Shown here: positions 1 to 8,964 of the stretch, piece by piece
Layout of the letters: each line of letters opens with the position of its first letter
Position numbering within the stretch: the first letter of the stretch is position 1
Program-made: the position numbers and the translations under genes
Notes under the pieces: generated by a model
Told to the model about the DNA's origin: nothing
Seen by the model: the letters and a program-made list of their open reading frames with translations, nothing else
Databases searched by the model: none
Origin: Pseudoalteromonas ulvae UL12
Lineage (GTDB): Bacteria > Pseudomonadota > Gammaproteobacteria > Enterobacterales > Alteromonadaceae
Reading direction: 5' to 3'
NCBI RefSeq assembly: GCF_014925405.1
Contig: NZ_AQHJ01000030.1
Coordinates: forward strand, 238,092-302,091
Length of the DNA stretch: 64,000 nt

Positions 1-270
1 AAAGCTAACGCCATAATTAATCAAACAACCTTGGGCTATTTCTTCTGCGCTTCCAGGCTCCTGTTGGCGAAATTGATTGCATGGGAAGCCGAGTATTACC
101 AGTCCTTGATCTTTATATTGCTGATACAAGGTTTCTAACCCTTCGTATTGAGGTGTCAGTCCACATTGACTGGCTGTATTGACTATCAGTACAACTTTTC
201 CTTGATAGGCCGAAAAATCGATAGGTGCGCCTTGTAGGCTGGTGCTTTTAAATTGATAAATGTTTGTCAT
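1..270 (-). CDS. Glutathione peroxidase family protein (3' end outside window)
   Basis: The 90 visible codons read [12 protein letters not shown] and continue into the thioredoxin-like fold of glutathione peroxidases. The peroxidatic motif is [10 protein letters not shown] at about residues 43-52, with cysteine rather than selenocysteine, followed by the family motif GFPCNQF at about 73-79. Enzymes of this family reduce hydrogen peroxide or lipid hydroperoxides, usually with thioredoxin or glutathione as reductant. The gene runs off the left edge, so the later WNF motif cannot be seen. No signal peptide is present, so the protein is probably cytoplasmic. It lies downstream of the LysR gene on the same strand, about 31 bases away, and could be cotranscribed with it. 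The family call is firm; the exact reductant is not. Confidence 0.93.
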   Translation of the reverse strand, partial: MTNIYQFKSTSLQGAPIDFSAYQGKVVLIVNTASQCGLTPQYEGLETLYQQYKDQGLVILGFPCNQFRQQEPGSAEEIAQGCLINYGVSF

Positions 271-301
271 CTTCTTTCTTTTTATTTGATTTTAATGGTG
301 T

Positions 302-1174
302 TTATCTAACTTGGCTAAAATGTTCAGTCAAGAATTCTATCAATAATCGAATGCGATGGGGCATTAGATCTTTACGTGGATACACTAACCAAGTCGCGTT
401 ATCGGTGACTTGATATTCATTTAGCAATGAGCAAAGCTTGCCAGCTTGCAGATAATCAGCAACTAAGTCTTGTGCAAGGTGCGCGATGCCTAAGCCAGCT
501 AAACATGCATGCATCAAGGCATCACCATGGTTACTGCGCCAATTCCCTTGTACCTTCACTTCCTCGATTTTGTTGTCGATTTTAAACCGCCAGCGATTAC
601 CGATAGCGATGAGACAATTATGATCTTTGAGTTGCTTGGGATGAGTCGGTGCCTCATAAGAGGCTAGGTACTCAGGGCTTGCAACAAGCGTCATGGCTCG
701 TTGCGTAAGTGGTCTGGCGATTAAGTTAGAATCTTGCATACGACCAAAGCGAATAGCAAGATCGAATCCTTCTTCAATTAAATTGACATTGCGGTTACTA
801 AAGTCCATCTCGATGCTGACTTGTGGGTAGCGTTTTATAAACTCGGCTAATAAAGGTGCCACGGTGCGAGCCACAAACTCTCCTGCACCTGTGATACGAA
901 TATGCCCAATGGGTGATTGTTGATCCCCTTGCAATAGCGCATTGGCATCAAGCAACTCTTGGCGAATGGCCTTAAGTTTTGTGACATATTGGCGACCAGC
1001 GTCGGTGAGATGAATTGTGCGGGTGGTGCGTTTGATTAATTCAGTGCCAAGCCGTTGTTCGAGCTGGCTAATTTGTCTGCTAATGTGTGACGTTGACACA
1101 TCCATATGTTTGGCTGCTAATGTGAAGCTGCCTTGTTCGACGACATGGAAAAATTCTTCAATACCTTGCCACAT
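302..1174 (-). CDS. LysR-family transcriptional regulator
   Basis: A 290-residue protein of usual LysR length. The N-terminal winged helix-turn-helix spans about residues 1-60 (GSFTLAAKHMDVSTSHISRQ is the recognition region), followed by a coiled linker and a LysR substrate-binding domain at about 90-285. It is transcribed away from the alcohol dehydrogenase gene at 1339, sharing an intergenic region of about 160 bases. That is the classic arrangement of a LysR regulator with its target, so control of the dehydrogenase is the likeliest role (inference). The glutathione peroxidase gene follows on the same strand. The inducer cannot be read from the sequence. Confidence 0.92.
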   Translation of the reverse strand: MWQGIEEFFHVVEQGSFTLAAKHMDVSTSHISRQISQLEQRLGTELIKRTTRTIHLTDAGRQYVTKLKAIRQELLDANALLQGDQQSPIGHIRITGAGEFVARTVAPLLAEFIKRYPQVSIEMDFSNRNVNLIEEGFDLAIRFGRMQDSNLIARPLTQRAMTLVASPEYLASYEAPTHPKQLKDHNCLIAIGNRWRFKIDNKIEEVKVQGNWRSNHGDALMHACLAGLGIAHLAQDLVADYLQAGKLCSLLNEYQVTDNATWLVYPRKDLMPHRIRLLIEFLTEHFSQVR

Positions 1175-1338
1175 AACCTAATCTTTATTATTGATGAAAG
1201 TGCGATATATGTAGTGTAACGCATTTATTGTTGCAGCTGTGCAAAACTGATTCGCATAATTACGTCTTATCATTTTGTGATTGCCAGCTACAATTTGATT
1301 TTTGAAAATATCAATACCGTTAAATCCTGAGGATGGCC

Positions 1339-2508
1339 ATGTTAAATTTTAGTTTTGTAAATAGTACGCAAATTCACTTTGGTGCCGAGCAAATTGCACA
1401 GGTAACTGATGAAATTCCGAAAGACGCGAAAGTATTAATGACTTATGGTGGTGGCAGCATTAAATCTAATGGTGTGTATGATCAGGTTGTTGCGGCATTG
1501 AAAGATCATACTTGGCAAGAGTTCTCAGGGATTGAGCCAAATCCTAGCTATCAAACCACAATGAAGGCGGTGGCGTTAATTAAAGAACATCAGCTTGATT
1601 ATGTTTTAGCTGTTGGTGGTGGCTCAGTGATTGATGGTAGTAAGTTTATTGCCGCAGCTGCGTTATTTGATGGTGAGCCATGGGATATTTTAGCAAAAGG
1701 CGCCGAAATCAAAGCGGCACTGCCTTTAGGTGTTGTTTTAACGCTACCGGCAACTGGTTCAGAATCGAATACTTTTAGTGTGGTATCAAACCTAGATACA
1801 AACGATAAATTGCCTTTTGCTAGCCCATTTGTGCAGCCAAAATTTGCTGTACTCGATCCAAATGTGACTTTTTCATTGCCTCAGCGTCAACTAACTAACG
1901 GCATTGTGGATGCATTCGTTCACACTGTTGAGCAGTATTTGACTTACGATGTGAATGCGAAGGTACAAGATAGGTTTGCAGAAGGGTTGTTATTGACCTT
2001 AATTGAAGAAGGTCCAAAGGTATTCAGTGAGCCGCAAAATTATGATGTGCGCGCCAATGTGATGTGGGCAGCAACAATGGCATTAAATGGCTTAATTGGT
2101 GCGGGTGTACCACAAGATTGGTCTACACATATGTTGGGTCATGAAATTACTGCGGTATATGGACTAGATCATGCTCAGACATTAGCCATTGTTTTACCTA
2201 GAATGCTGGCTGAGCAACGCCAAGTCAAACAAGGTAAATTATTGCAGTATGCGCAGCGTGTATGGCAGTTAACACCAAAATCAGACGAACAATCTGATAT
2301 TGATAGCGTGATAGATCAAGCAATATTAAAAACCGAAGCGTTTTTCCATAGTGTTGAAATGCCAACTCGTTTCAGTGATTATCAACTAGGAGCTGAAGTT
2401 GCCGATACTATTGTTGCGCAACTTGAGCGCCATGGCATGACAGCTTTAGGTGAGCATCAAGATGTGACGCTTGCCAAAAGCAAAGCTGTTTTACTTGCGA
2501 GTTTGTAA
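1339..2508 (+). CDS. yqhD: Iron-containing alcohol dehydrogenase, YqhD-like NADPH-dependent aldehyde reductase
   Basis: Family III (metal-dependent) alcohol dehydrogenase of 389 residues. The nucleotide-binding GGGS occurs twice (YGGGSIKSNG and VGGGSVIDGSKF). The metal-binding set is visible as Asp and His in NGIVDAFVHTVEQY and two histidines in HMLGHEITAVYGLDHAQ. E. coli YqhD reduces toxic aldehydes such as those from lipid peroxidation, which fits the nearby glutathione peroxidase. An ATG at 1333 exists, but GAGG at 1329-1332 abuts it. The second ATG at 1339 has that Shine-Dalgarno at a 6-base spacing, and MLNFSF then lines up with the start of YqhD. The divergent LysR gene is the probable regulator. 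Family is certain; substrate is inferred. Confidence 0.92.
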   Translation: MLNFSFVNSTQIHFGAEQIAQVTDEIPKDAKVLMTYGGGSIKSNGVYDQVVAALKDHTWQEFSGIEPNPSYQTTMKAVALIKEHQLDYVLAVGGGSVIDGSKFIAAAALFDGEPWDILAKGAEIKAALPLGVVLTLPATGSESNTFSVVSNLDTNDKLPFASPFVQPKFAVLDPNVTFSLPQRQLTNGIVDAFVHTVEQYLTYDVNAKVQDRFAEGLLLTLIEEGPKVFSEPQNYDVRANVMWAATMALNGLIGAGVPQDWSTHMLGHEITAVYGLDHAQTLAIVLPRMLAEQRQVKQGKLLQYAQRVWQLTPKSDEQSDIDSVIDQAILKTEAFFHSVEMPTRFSDYQLGAEVADTIVAQLERHGMTALGEHQDVTLAKSKAVLLASL

Positions 2509-2528
2509 ATAACAGCATCAAGATTAAC

Positions 2529-2560
2529 AAGCCCAAAAGCAGCTGCATTTGGGCTTTTTT
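2529..2560. terminator. Intrinsic terminator after the alcohol dehydrogenase
   Basis: AAGCCCAAA pairs with TTTGGGCTT around a short loop containing AGCAGCTGCA, followed by a run of T. It lies 20 bases after the stop at 2508 and between convergent genes, so it may also work for the azlD side. Confidence 0.85.
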
Positions 2561-2582
2561 GTGCAACGAAGTAATTAAGCTC

Positions 2583-2882
2583 TTAGCGTAATAAAAAGAA
2601 GACTGCTAATCCAGCCAGTGATGTGTAGTAAATATTATTTGTTTTGGCTGCCACGGCAATGGCGACTATTGCTGCTGGAATATAAGGATTATGCCAAGTA
2701 AGGTTTAACGCCCCATCTTCTAATAACACAATCGGCACCCAAATTGCGGTCAGCACCGCAGGCGCGCTGTAGCTTAAAAACTGTTGTAGTTTTTGTCCTA
2801 CTGTAAAAGGGAGAGCGCGGTGTAAAAATAAATATCGACTAACAAAAGTGACACAGGCCATTAAGAGGATAGTTGTGAGCAT
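2583..2882 (-). CDS. AzlD-family branched-chain amino acid export subunit
   Basis: A 99-residue hydrophobic protein with about four membrane segments, matching the AzlD family (small partner of AzlC; E. coli equivalent YgaH). It has LHRALPFTVGQKLQQFL near residues 20-36, typical of AzlD. With AzlC it forms an inner-membrane exporter of branched-chain amino acids such as valine. The gene overlaps the 3' end of azlC by 22 bases on the same strand, so translation is probably coupled. It is the last gene of an araC-azlC-azlD operon. Confidence 0.9.
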   Translation of the reverse strand: MLTTILLMACVTFVSRYLFLHRALPFTVGQKLQQFLSYSAPAVLTAIWVPIVLLEDGALNLTWHNPYIPAAIVAIAVAAKTNNIYYTSLAGLAVFFLLR

Positions 2883-3574
2883 GATACCGCCTTATATTTT
2901 TTAATTAATCGCTCGCAACCATAACCTGCACTCATGCCCAGTAAAGCTGCCCCAACTAACCAGAGTTCGAACCCTAGGGCTTTAAACCATGCTGCAGCAG
3001 CCCCAGCGCTGCATACAGTAACAAAAATCGGCCAGCTTTTAATTCCTGGTATCACCAAGGCGATGAAAGTGGTCGCAATGGCGAAGTCGAGCCCCATATT
3101 GGTGAGATCAGGTAATAATGAGCCTGCGACAATGCCAAGAAAAGTCCAAAGATTCCAACAGATATAAAAACTAAACCCTGCACTGAGGGCGTAAATTAAT
3201 CGAGTTTTTGTTTGATAGGCTTTTGGATGGTGTGATAACGCAAAAAGCTCATCCGTAAGTACAAAGCTTATCGGAAGGCGCCAGTGCAATGGCTGTGCGA
3301 TAACTTTATGGCGAATACTCAAACCATATAAAAAATGCCGAGAGCTAATAATAAAGGTGGTAAATAAAATCGTCATTAAAGGGGTGTGTTGACTAATCAA
3401 CTCAATGGCAACTAATTGCGCAGAACCAGCAAAAACCAGTAAAGACATCAGTTGAGTCTCAACGGCAGTGAAACCATTTTGAATGGCCAAGGATCCGCAG
3501 AGGACTCCCCATGGGATGACGGCTAAATTGAGCGGCAGCATGTCCAAAAAGCCTTTTAAGAGTGCTTTTTTCAT
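2861..3574 (-). CDS. AzlC-family branched-chain amino acid permease
   Basis: A 237-residue membrane protein of usual AzlC/YgaZ length, with family signatures AVIPWGVLCGSLAIQNGF and LVFAGSAQLVAIELI in the N-terminal half, and DELFALS in the cytoplasmic loop. It forms the large subunit of the amino acid exporter with the overlapping AzlD. Its ATG immediately follows the TGA of the AraC-family gene upstream (no spacer), indicating one transcript and coupled translation. The AraC protein may therefore set expression of its own exporter. Substrate specificity is inferred from the family. Confidence 0.92.
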   Translation of the reverse strand: MKKALLKGFLDMLPLNLAVIPWGVLCGSLAIQNGFTAVETQLMSLLVFAGSAQLVAIELISQHTPLMTILFTTFIISSRHFLYGLSIRHKVIAQPLHWRLPISFVLTDELFALSHHPKAYQTKTRLIYALSAGFSFYICWNLWTFLGIVAGSLLPDLTNMGLDFAIATTFIALVIPGIKSWPIFVTVCSAGAAAAWFKALGFELWLVGAALLGMSAGYGCERLIKKYKAVSCSQLSS

Positions 3575-4408
3575 TCATTTTACCTTTTGTATTTTAAAGA
3601 GTTGGCTATATCGACCTGGAGTCACTCCGAGATTGGCTTTAAAGTGACGATGAAAATGGCTTTGGTCATGAAAACCGCAAGCCTGTGCGGTATCTATTAC
3701 TGTACTGCCTAGTTTGAGTAACTGTTTGGCTTTGTGTAAGCGCCGCTGAATTTGATATGCGTGCGGAGTGAGTGAAAACTGCTTTTTAAACTGACGTAAA
3801 AAGTGAAAAGGACTTAAATGACATAATGTGGCCAGTCGCTCTAGGCTTATCTCTTGTGTGCAGTATTCATCTAAAAATTGTTTTGAACGACTGAGATTCG
3901 CGTTGTTAGGCATTTGTTTGAGTGAACGAGGCGTGTGTTGACTGGCAAGCATTAGTTGCACCATAAAGGTATGAAACAAACTCTCTTTAAGTAAGGTGTT
4001 GCTAGGCTCGGTGAGCGCTTCTAATAAAATATGAAGTTGGCTTGCAAGTGTAGGAGATTGCAAGACAGCTTGATTAAAATAGGGTGCGCCACAGCGAGTG
4101 CCACTGAGCTGATGTGCAAGTTGTTCAAAGTGCTGTGGGGTTGGGTACATGGCGCGATAAGACCAGCCATGCTCTGTGGCTGTTTGACCATTATGCACCT
4201 GATCGGCATTCACTAATATGATGCTATTTTTCGGGGCGATATGGTCGTGACCACTACGGAAAAATTTCTGCGCGCCGCAATCTATCAAACCAATGGTGTA
4301 GCCTTCATGGCAATGACGAGAAAAGTTTTGCTGCTTAAAACTTGCTTGTAATACTTCTAAGCCATTGAGATCTGCATGGTAGTGAAAATGTGTTTGCTCT
4401 GAACTCAT
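3575..4408 (-). CDS. AraC-family regulator with N-terminal cupin sensor
   Basis: A 277-residue protein. The N-terminal half (about residues 8-150) is an AraC-type cupin ligand-binding domain beginning HYHADLNGLEVLQASF. The C-terminal about 100 residues hold two helix-turn-helix motifs (ISLERLATLCHLSPFHFLRQ and IDTAQACGFHDQSHFHRHFK) typical of AraC/XylS. It is the first gene of the operon with azlC and azlD, directly abutting azlC, so it probably senses an amino acid or analogue and activates the exporter (inference). This araC-azlCD order is common in gammaproteobacteria. The ATG at 4408 is preceded by GAGGCGCGG. Confidence 0.93.
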   Translation of the reverse strand: MSSEQTHFHYHADLNGLEVLQASFKQQNFSRHCHEGYTIGLIDCGAQKFFRSGHDHIAPKNSIILVNADQVHNGQTATEHGWSYRAMYPTPQHFEQLAHQLSGTRCGAPYFNQAVLQSPTLASQLHILLEALTEPSNTLLKESLFHTFMVQLMLASQHTPRSLKQMPNNANLSRSKQFLDEYCTQEISLERLATLCHLSPFHFLRQFKKQFSLTPHAYQIQRRLHKAKQLLKLGSTVIDTAQACGFHDQSHFHRHFKANLGVTPGRYSQLFKIQKVK

Positions 4409-4579
4409 CCGCGCCTCATCCGATTGGTTAGTTGACTTTCAGTATATCGAAGCGAATCGACAAAGCTTGTAGAAAATTGCGCAATACGACGAAAATATCA
4501 GCGAGTTAATCGCGTCTTAATAGGCAATCACAGTTGTTCATGGCACTATAAAAATAGGTTTGATTACAAGATTTGAAAT

Positions 4580-5260
4580 ATGAATACAGATAACACACAA
4601 CAGATTAAAGTTTGGGATGGCTTTGTCCGTTTTTTTCATTGGGCGTTAGTCAGTCTAATTGCTTTACTTTACTTCAGTGGTGAAGAAGGGTGGATGGCGA
4701 TTCATTTTATCGCGGGATTCAGTGTGCTGACCTTAGTCTCGACACGATTAATTTGGGGCCTGATAGGCAGTGATACAGCAAAACTGAGCCATTTATTTCA
4801 TGGGCCAAAAGCGGTCTGGCAGTCAATCAAATATGGCAAACAAACCATAGGTCATAATCCTGCTGGCAGTTATATGGTGTTATTGTTTTTTACTTTGGTT
4901 TTGGCACAAGCTGTCAGTGGGTTGATGACAACGGATGATATTTTGACGGACGGTCCTTTGGTTTCAGTTGTTGATTCATCTTGGGTGGAGCTTGCGAGTA
5001 GTTTGCATCGGTTGATTTTTGATGGATTATTGATTGCGATAGGTTTGCACATTGTGGCCATTGTTATTTATCGTTTACGTGGCAAGCCATTGGTCAAGGC
5101 GATGATCACTGGAAAAATGAATACGACTACTGCGGTCACAAGCGAGCAAGAAGCAATTAATATGAAATCGGGATGGGTCGCTTTTGTGATGTGGTTGGTT
5201 CTTGAAGCCATCATATTATCGACTTGGGGGCTAGAGTCGCTTAAAACTTTACTCGGTTAA
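4580..5260 (+). CDS. Cytochrome b561 domain protein
   Basis: A 226-residue integral membrane protein. The opening KVWDGFVRFFHWALV contains the first haem-ligand histidine of the bacterial b561 / Ni-Fe hydrogenase cytochrome b family, and further histidines lie in AIHFIAGF, LHRLIF and GLHIVAIV. About five membrane helices are visible, with a final helix near residues 195-215. Such proteins carry electrons from the quinone pool to periplasmic acceptors. A cytochrome c' gene faces it across a shared bidirectional terminator, which suggests the two form a redox pair, as often seen in Shewanella and Pseudoalteromonas. The physiological donor and acceptor are unknown. Confidence 0.9.
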   Translation: MNTDNTQQIKVWDGFVRFFHWALVSLIALLYFSGEEGWMAIHFIAGFSVLTLVSTRLIWGLIGSDTAKLSHLFHGPKAVWQSIKYGKQTIGHNPAGSYMVLLFFTLVLAQAVSGLMTTDDILTDGPLVSVVDSSWVELASSLHRLIFDGLLIAIGLHIVAIVIYRLRGKPLVKAMITGKMNTTTAVTSEQEAINMKSGWVAFVMWLVLEAIILSTWGLESLKTLLG

Positions 5261-5273
5261 ACGAATAGGTAAT

Positions 5274-5300
5274 AAAAAAAGCGCCTTAGGCGCTTTTTTT
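5274..5300. terminator. Bidirectional terminator between cytochrome b561 and cytochrome c'
   Basis: A symmetric hairpin: seven A, GCGCC, a TTA loop, GGCGC, seven T. It has a T-run on both strands and sits between two convergent genes, so it can end both transcripts. Confidence 0.9.
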
Positions 5301-5317
5301 ATTTTTAAAACAAAAAC

Positions 5318-5761
5318 TTAATCTTTAAAGGTTTTATGGCAATCTTTACAGCCTTTAGCCCATGGGCCAAAAGCTTTACCAATGGCAGCTTTGTCGCCAG
5401 ACTGCGCTGCAACGGCTAGCTTGTCTGCATAATCTTGAAAGGCAGTCGCTTTTTTCATGAACTCGTCATTTTGTGACCATACAGCTGCTAATGCGCTGGT
5501 CTCGCCTTTGTCAGTACCTGGACCAAATGCTTCCCATGGCATTTTTGATAATGCAGCAGCATTATCAGCACGCATTTGAAAGCGTTTTGCATCAAACGGA
5601 ACTGCGCCTTTGAGCATATCACCCATATCACTGATCTGAACACGGATCATTGAAAAGGCTGCTTGACGGTATTCAATCGCGTCAGCTGGTTCTTCAAATA
5701 CAGTGTTAGCCATAGTGGGAGCGCTCAGTAACGCGCCTAATAAAATAAGTGTTTTTTTCAT
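5318..5761 (-). CDS. Cytochrome c' (periplasmic)
   Basis: A 147-residue protein with a Sec signal peptide (MKKTLILLGALLSAPTMAN). It has the single haem-binding motif CKDCH near the C-terminus (about residues 136-140), which is diagnostic of class II cytochromes c'. The four-helix-bundle pattern starts at DAIEYRQAAFSMIRVQ, with the family-typical arginine and methionine near the distal haem face. Cytochromes c' bind NO or CO and can protect against nitrosative stress. The convergent cytochrome b561 gene is a probable electron partner. Length and motif position are normal. Confidence 0.94.
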   Translation of the reverse strand: MKKTLILLGALLSAPTMANTVFEEPADAIEYRQAAFSMIRVQISDMGDMLKGAVPFDAKRFQMRADNAAALSKMPWEAFGPGTDKGETSALAAVWSQNDEFMKKATAFQDYADKLAVAAQSGDKAAIGKAFGPWAKGCKDCHKTFKD

Positions 5762-5891
5762 TGATTCACCCCTGAACTAATTATTATTAACTTTAACAAA
5801 CCTTTTTACCCTAAGCATGCAAAGGCTGCAATAAAATGCGTTTAATACATTACCTTAACATAATGACAGAAATTATAGTCCATATAAGTCC

Positions 5892-6362
5892 CTAATCATC
5901 AAGGTCGATATGAGTAAATATCATACCTCTGCGCATTGAGCGAGTGGCGAGAAAGACTTCAACCAGTAAAGAGAGCATCGCAAAAATTAACAATAGCATG
6001 GCCCCGACAAAGCTAATGCCGATGGTTATATTTAAATTCATCGACAGTAAGTGGCTCACAAATAAGGCCATTACAACGGTACAGACGAGTAATGCGCTCA
6101 GTACACTCAAGCTAAATGATATATGGATACAGCGGGCGCGTTTCCAAAGCGCTCTTAATTCTTTTGTTAAGAGATTTTTTAAAGTGTCATCTGAGGTTGT
6201 ACGGACTTTTTTTTCTAGTTGACGAGCTCGGTCGGTAATCCGGGCTAATCGGTTTGATAAAACACCCAATGTGGCCGCGACTCCGGTAATTAAAAATACC
6301 GGAGCAACTGCCGTTTGGATGAGTTTTGCCATTGTAAGGATGTTTAGCGCGTCAGGAGTCAT
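5892..6362 (-). CDS. DUF2721 membrane protein
   Basis: About 156 residues from the ATG at 6362: MTPDALNILTMAKLIQTAVAPVFL, then a conserved RLARITDRARQLE stretch and two further membrane segments. This is the usual size and pattern of DUF2721. The open frame extends upstream to 6629, but that would run over the start of the protease gene at 6547 on the other strand and add about 89 residues with no family resemblance. The ATG at 6362 has AAGG about 9 bases upstream. Function is unknown; the family is predicted to be an inner-membrane protein with a cytoplasmic coiled loop. Confidence 0.85.
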   Translation of the reverse strand: MTPDALNILTMAKLIQTAVAPVFLITGVAATLGVLSNRLARITDRARQLEKKVRTTSDDTLKNLLTKELRALWKRARCIHISFSLSVLSALLVCTVVMALFVSHLLSMNLNITIGISFVGAMLLLIFAMLSLLVEVFLATRSMRRGMIFTHIDLDD

Positions 6363-6546
6363 GGTATCTGCCTTTATTAATCTCATCTCACTATGCCTTG
6401 TTTGAAATGGGTCTGCAATTGATCTACGTCTGTTGATTATTTTTGTCATGAGATAATTTTGAAAACCATTGTAAACAGCGTGTTGTAAGTCTGTTTCGTG
6501 CGGTGTACCTTGCTCAGGCTCAAAATAATAAAATCTTAGGGAATTT

Positions 6547-8952
6547 ATGAAACATTCAGTATTTAAAATGTCTGCACTGTCAGCAGCCATCATGATAACG
6601 CTGTCAGGTTGTGGCGGTGATAACGACAAAAAAGTAGAAATAAAAGATGTGCCACCTCGCGCAAATAATGTTGAGTTAGCTAACTTAAAACATTGGGTTC
6701 CAGTAAAAGACTCACTGAAAGCTGTTGATTCTAATGGCGATGCACTTAGCTTTAGTTTTGCTGAGAATGGCGAAACTGTTAGCGCTATTGAAGGCGTGTA
6801 TCACTTTAGCCACGGTATATTGGCCTTGGATGGACGTGACTTTACCTACACTTCTTTAACTGGTGAAGATGCTTCAATTGATTACACAGTAACAGCAAAT
6901 GGCCAATCAGCCTCTGCAAAAATCAATATTTCAGGTGTTGAGAGTGACCCATTAGCGAATGAACAATGGCATCTTCGCAATACTGGTCAGCGCGCCTTTG
7001 CTCGTAGTGATGAGTTTTTAGAGGCGAATGCTAAAGCGAACGGTTTAGAAACAGATGAAGAGATTGCTGCCTATAAACAATCGCGTCTGGATTATTTTAA
7101 TGAAAATCTGACACTTGTTGGCGCAGATATGAATGTTGCTGAAGCGTATCAGCAAGGCGTAACTGGTCAAGGTGTAATTGCTGTTGTGGTTGATTCTGGT
7201 TTAGAAATTCGTCATGAAGATCTAGATGATAACGTTGTTCCATATCGTTCGCTTAACTTTAATCCAGGTGCATTTGATCAAACGGATCCAACAAAACCAG
7301 TTCCTGAAGATGGTATTTACCAATCATTTGGTGATTACAGTGATCATGGTACTGCTGTTGCTGGCTTGATTGCTGCTGAAGGCTGGAACGGAAAAGGGGG
7401 GCGCGGTGTGGCTCCTGATGCGCAACTAATCGGAATGAACTTTATTCATAGCAAGACAAATCAGGGCGACTTTACTGTACAAGCACTGGTTAATGGTCTT
7501 CCTGGTAGTGGCATCACCACAGACGAAGAAGTATTATTTAACCGCAGCTATGGTTATACCCCAGCGTTATTTTTACCAGATGATCAAATCGAAGAGATGA
7601 TGACATCTTATGCGCCGACAATCCTTCGTAACGGTAAAGGGGCAATCAGTGTCAATGCCTCAGGTAATGATTTTGAATCAGGCCGTCACAGTGATGGTAA
7701 TTTTTGTAAAGCGGCTGGCACCAATGAATTAGGTTTAGGCTGTATTGATATGAATGTATCAGCATCAAACAGAAGCTTAAACCATGTCACTGTTGGCGCA
7801 TTAAAAGCCAACGGTAAGCGTACGAGTTATTCTACATCAGGCAGTGGCTTATTTGTTACCGCACCGGCTGGTGAAAATGGTAAGTGGGAACCTGCGATGA
7901 TCACCACTGACAACATGACATGTTTAAATGGTTCATCAGGTTTTCCTTTCTTGAGTTTCATGGATAGCTTGTACGGCCAATTTTGGGGTACTCCAGCAGG
8001 TTTTGCATACAGTTATCACTTTTTTGATGCTCCAGGTCATCCACTTAACCCAAGCTGTAATTATACCAATAGTATGAACGGGACGTCTTCTGCAGCTCCG
8101 AATACTTCAGGGGTTGTTGCGCTTGTCATGGAAGCGAATCCTGCATTAACGGCGCGCGATATTAAACATGTTTTAGCGACAACAGCATCACAAACAGATC
8201 CTGACAATGCCCCAATCATCCGCATGACTGCTGATGGTGATTTTACGGCGCACTTAGGTTGGGTTGAAAACGCGGCGGGTTATAAATTTAATAACTTTTA
8301 TGGTTTAGGTCGTGTCAATGCAGGCGAAGCTGTAAAAATGGCTAAAAACTTTACATCCCTTTCACCACAAGTACAAAGTGATTGGTACTTTAATGGTCAA
8401 GCTGTTGATATTGTCGTGGGTGAAGCTGGAGCTGAGTTTGTATCGGTAGGTGAGTCTTTAGCATTAACAGTGCCGAATAATTCGGTCGAAGGCGCTACGC
8501 ATGCAATGGTGGTTGATGCAGATCTAACCGTAGAGGCAATGCAATTTAGCTTCACGATTGCAAATCCTCAAACGCGCTCTGATTATAGCCATGAGCAAAT
8601 CCCTGGTGATATTCAGTCATCAGCGGCTACCGATTTAGCGATTGAAGTGACCTCACCTTCTGGTACTAAGGCAATCATCTTGTCATCAGGTCAAGCAAAC
8701 TTAACTCCAGCTATTGCAAGCTCTTATTATTACTTAAATGGCTACATACATAGCCCAAGTGTAAGCTTTTTATCGCATGCCTTTTATGGTGAAAGCAGTA
8801 AGGGTGAGTGGACGGTAAAAGTAGTGGATGTTGCTAACCCTGAGCAAATTGTTTACAGCAATGGTAATCAGCAAGTAAGTGTTGTATTCCCAAATGACGC
8901 ACCTTCTGTTCTCGAAGGTTGGGGTGTTCGTGTAACGGGTCGTGTAGAGTAA
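6547..8952 (+). CDS. Kexin-like subtilisin (S8) lipoprotein protease with P-domain
   Basis: 801 residues. A lipoprotein signal ends in LSGC (Cys22), so the enzyme is probably lipid-anchored. An Ig/cadherin-like segment (about 35-130) precedes the catalytic domain, which opens with DPLANEQWHLRNTGQ. The triad is Asp216 (AVVVDSG), His267 (SDHGTAVAG) and Ser514 (NGTSSAAP), with oxyanion Asn374 (SGND). The C-terminal about 160 residues are a proprotein-convertase P-domain (DLAIEVTSPSGT, GEWTVKVVD). This matches the architecture of Aeromonas sobria serine protease ASP. A small exported protein begins 12 bases downstream, as the ASP chaperone ORF2 does. Shine-Dalgarno AGGGA precedes the ATG. Specificity for basic residues is inferred from the family. 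Confidence 0.93.
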   Translation: MKHSVFKMSALSAAIMITLSGCGGDNDKKVEIKDVPPRANNVELANLKHWVPVKDSLKAVDSNGDALSFSFAENGETVSAIEGVYHFSHGILALDGRDFTYTSLTGEDASIDYTVTANGQSASAKINISGVESDPLANEQWHLRNTGQRAFARSDEFLEANAKANGLETDEEIAAYKQSRLDYFNENLTLVGADMNVAEAYQQGVTGQGVIAVVVDSGLEIRHEDLDDNVVPYRSLNFNPGAFDQTDPTKPVPEDGIYQSFGDYSDHGTAVAGLIAAEGWNGKGGRGVAPDAQLIGMNFIHSKTNQGDFTVQALVNGLPGSGITTDEEVLFNRSYGYTPALFLPDDQIEEMMTSYAPTILRNGKGAISVNASGNDFESGRHSDGNFCKAAGTNELGLGCIDMNVSASNRSLNHVTVGALKANGKRTSYSTSGSGLFVTAPAGENGKWEPAMITTDNMTCLNGSSGFPFLSFMDSLYGQFWGTPAGFAYSYHFFDAPGHPLNPSCNYTNSMNGTSSAAPNTSGVVALVMEANPALTARDIKHVLATTASQTDPDNAPIIRMTADGDFTAHLGWVENAAGYKFNNFYGLGRVNAGEAVKMAKNFTSLSPQVQSDWYFNGQAVDIVVGEAGAEFVSVGESLALTVPNNSVEGATHAMVVDADLTVEAMQFSFTIANPQTRSDYSHEQIPGDIQSSAATDLAIEVTSPSGTKAIILSSGQANLTPAIASSYYYLNGYIHSPSVSFLSHAFYGESSKGEWTVKVVDVANPEQIVYSNGNQQVSVVFPNDAPSVLEGWGVRVTGRVE

Positions 8953-8964
8953 GGAATTAAGATT

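Noticed and set aside
5944..6222. Open frame on the plus strand opposite the DUF2721 gene
   Set aside because: Shadow of the minus-strand gene, with no ribosome-binding site or family resemblance.
6363..6629. N-terminal extension of the DUF2721 frame
   Set aside because: It runs over the start of the protease gene at 6547 and does not resemble the family; a good ATG lies at 6362.
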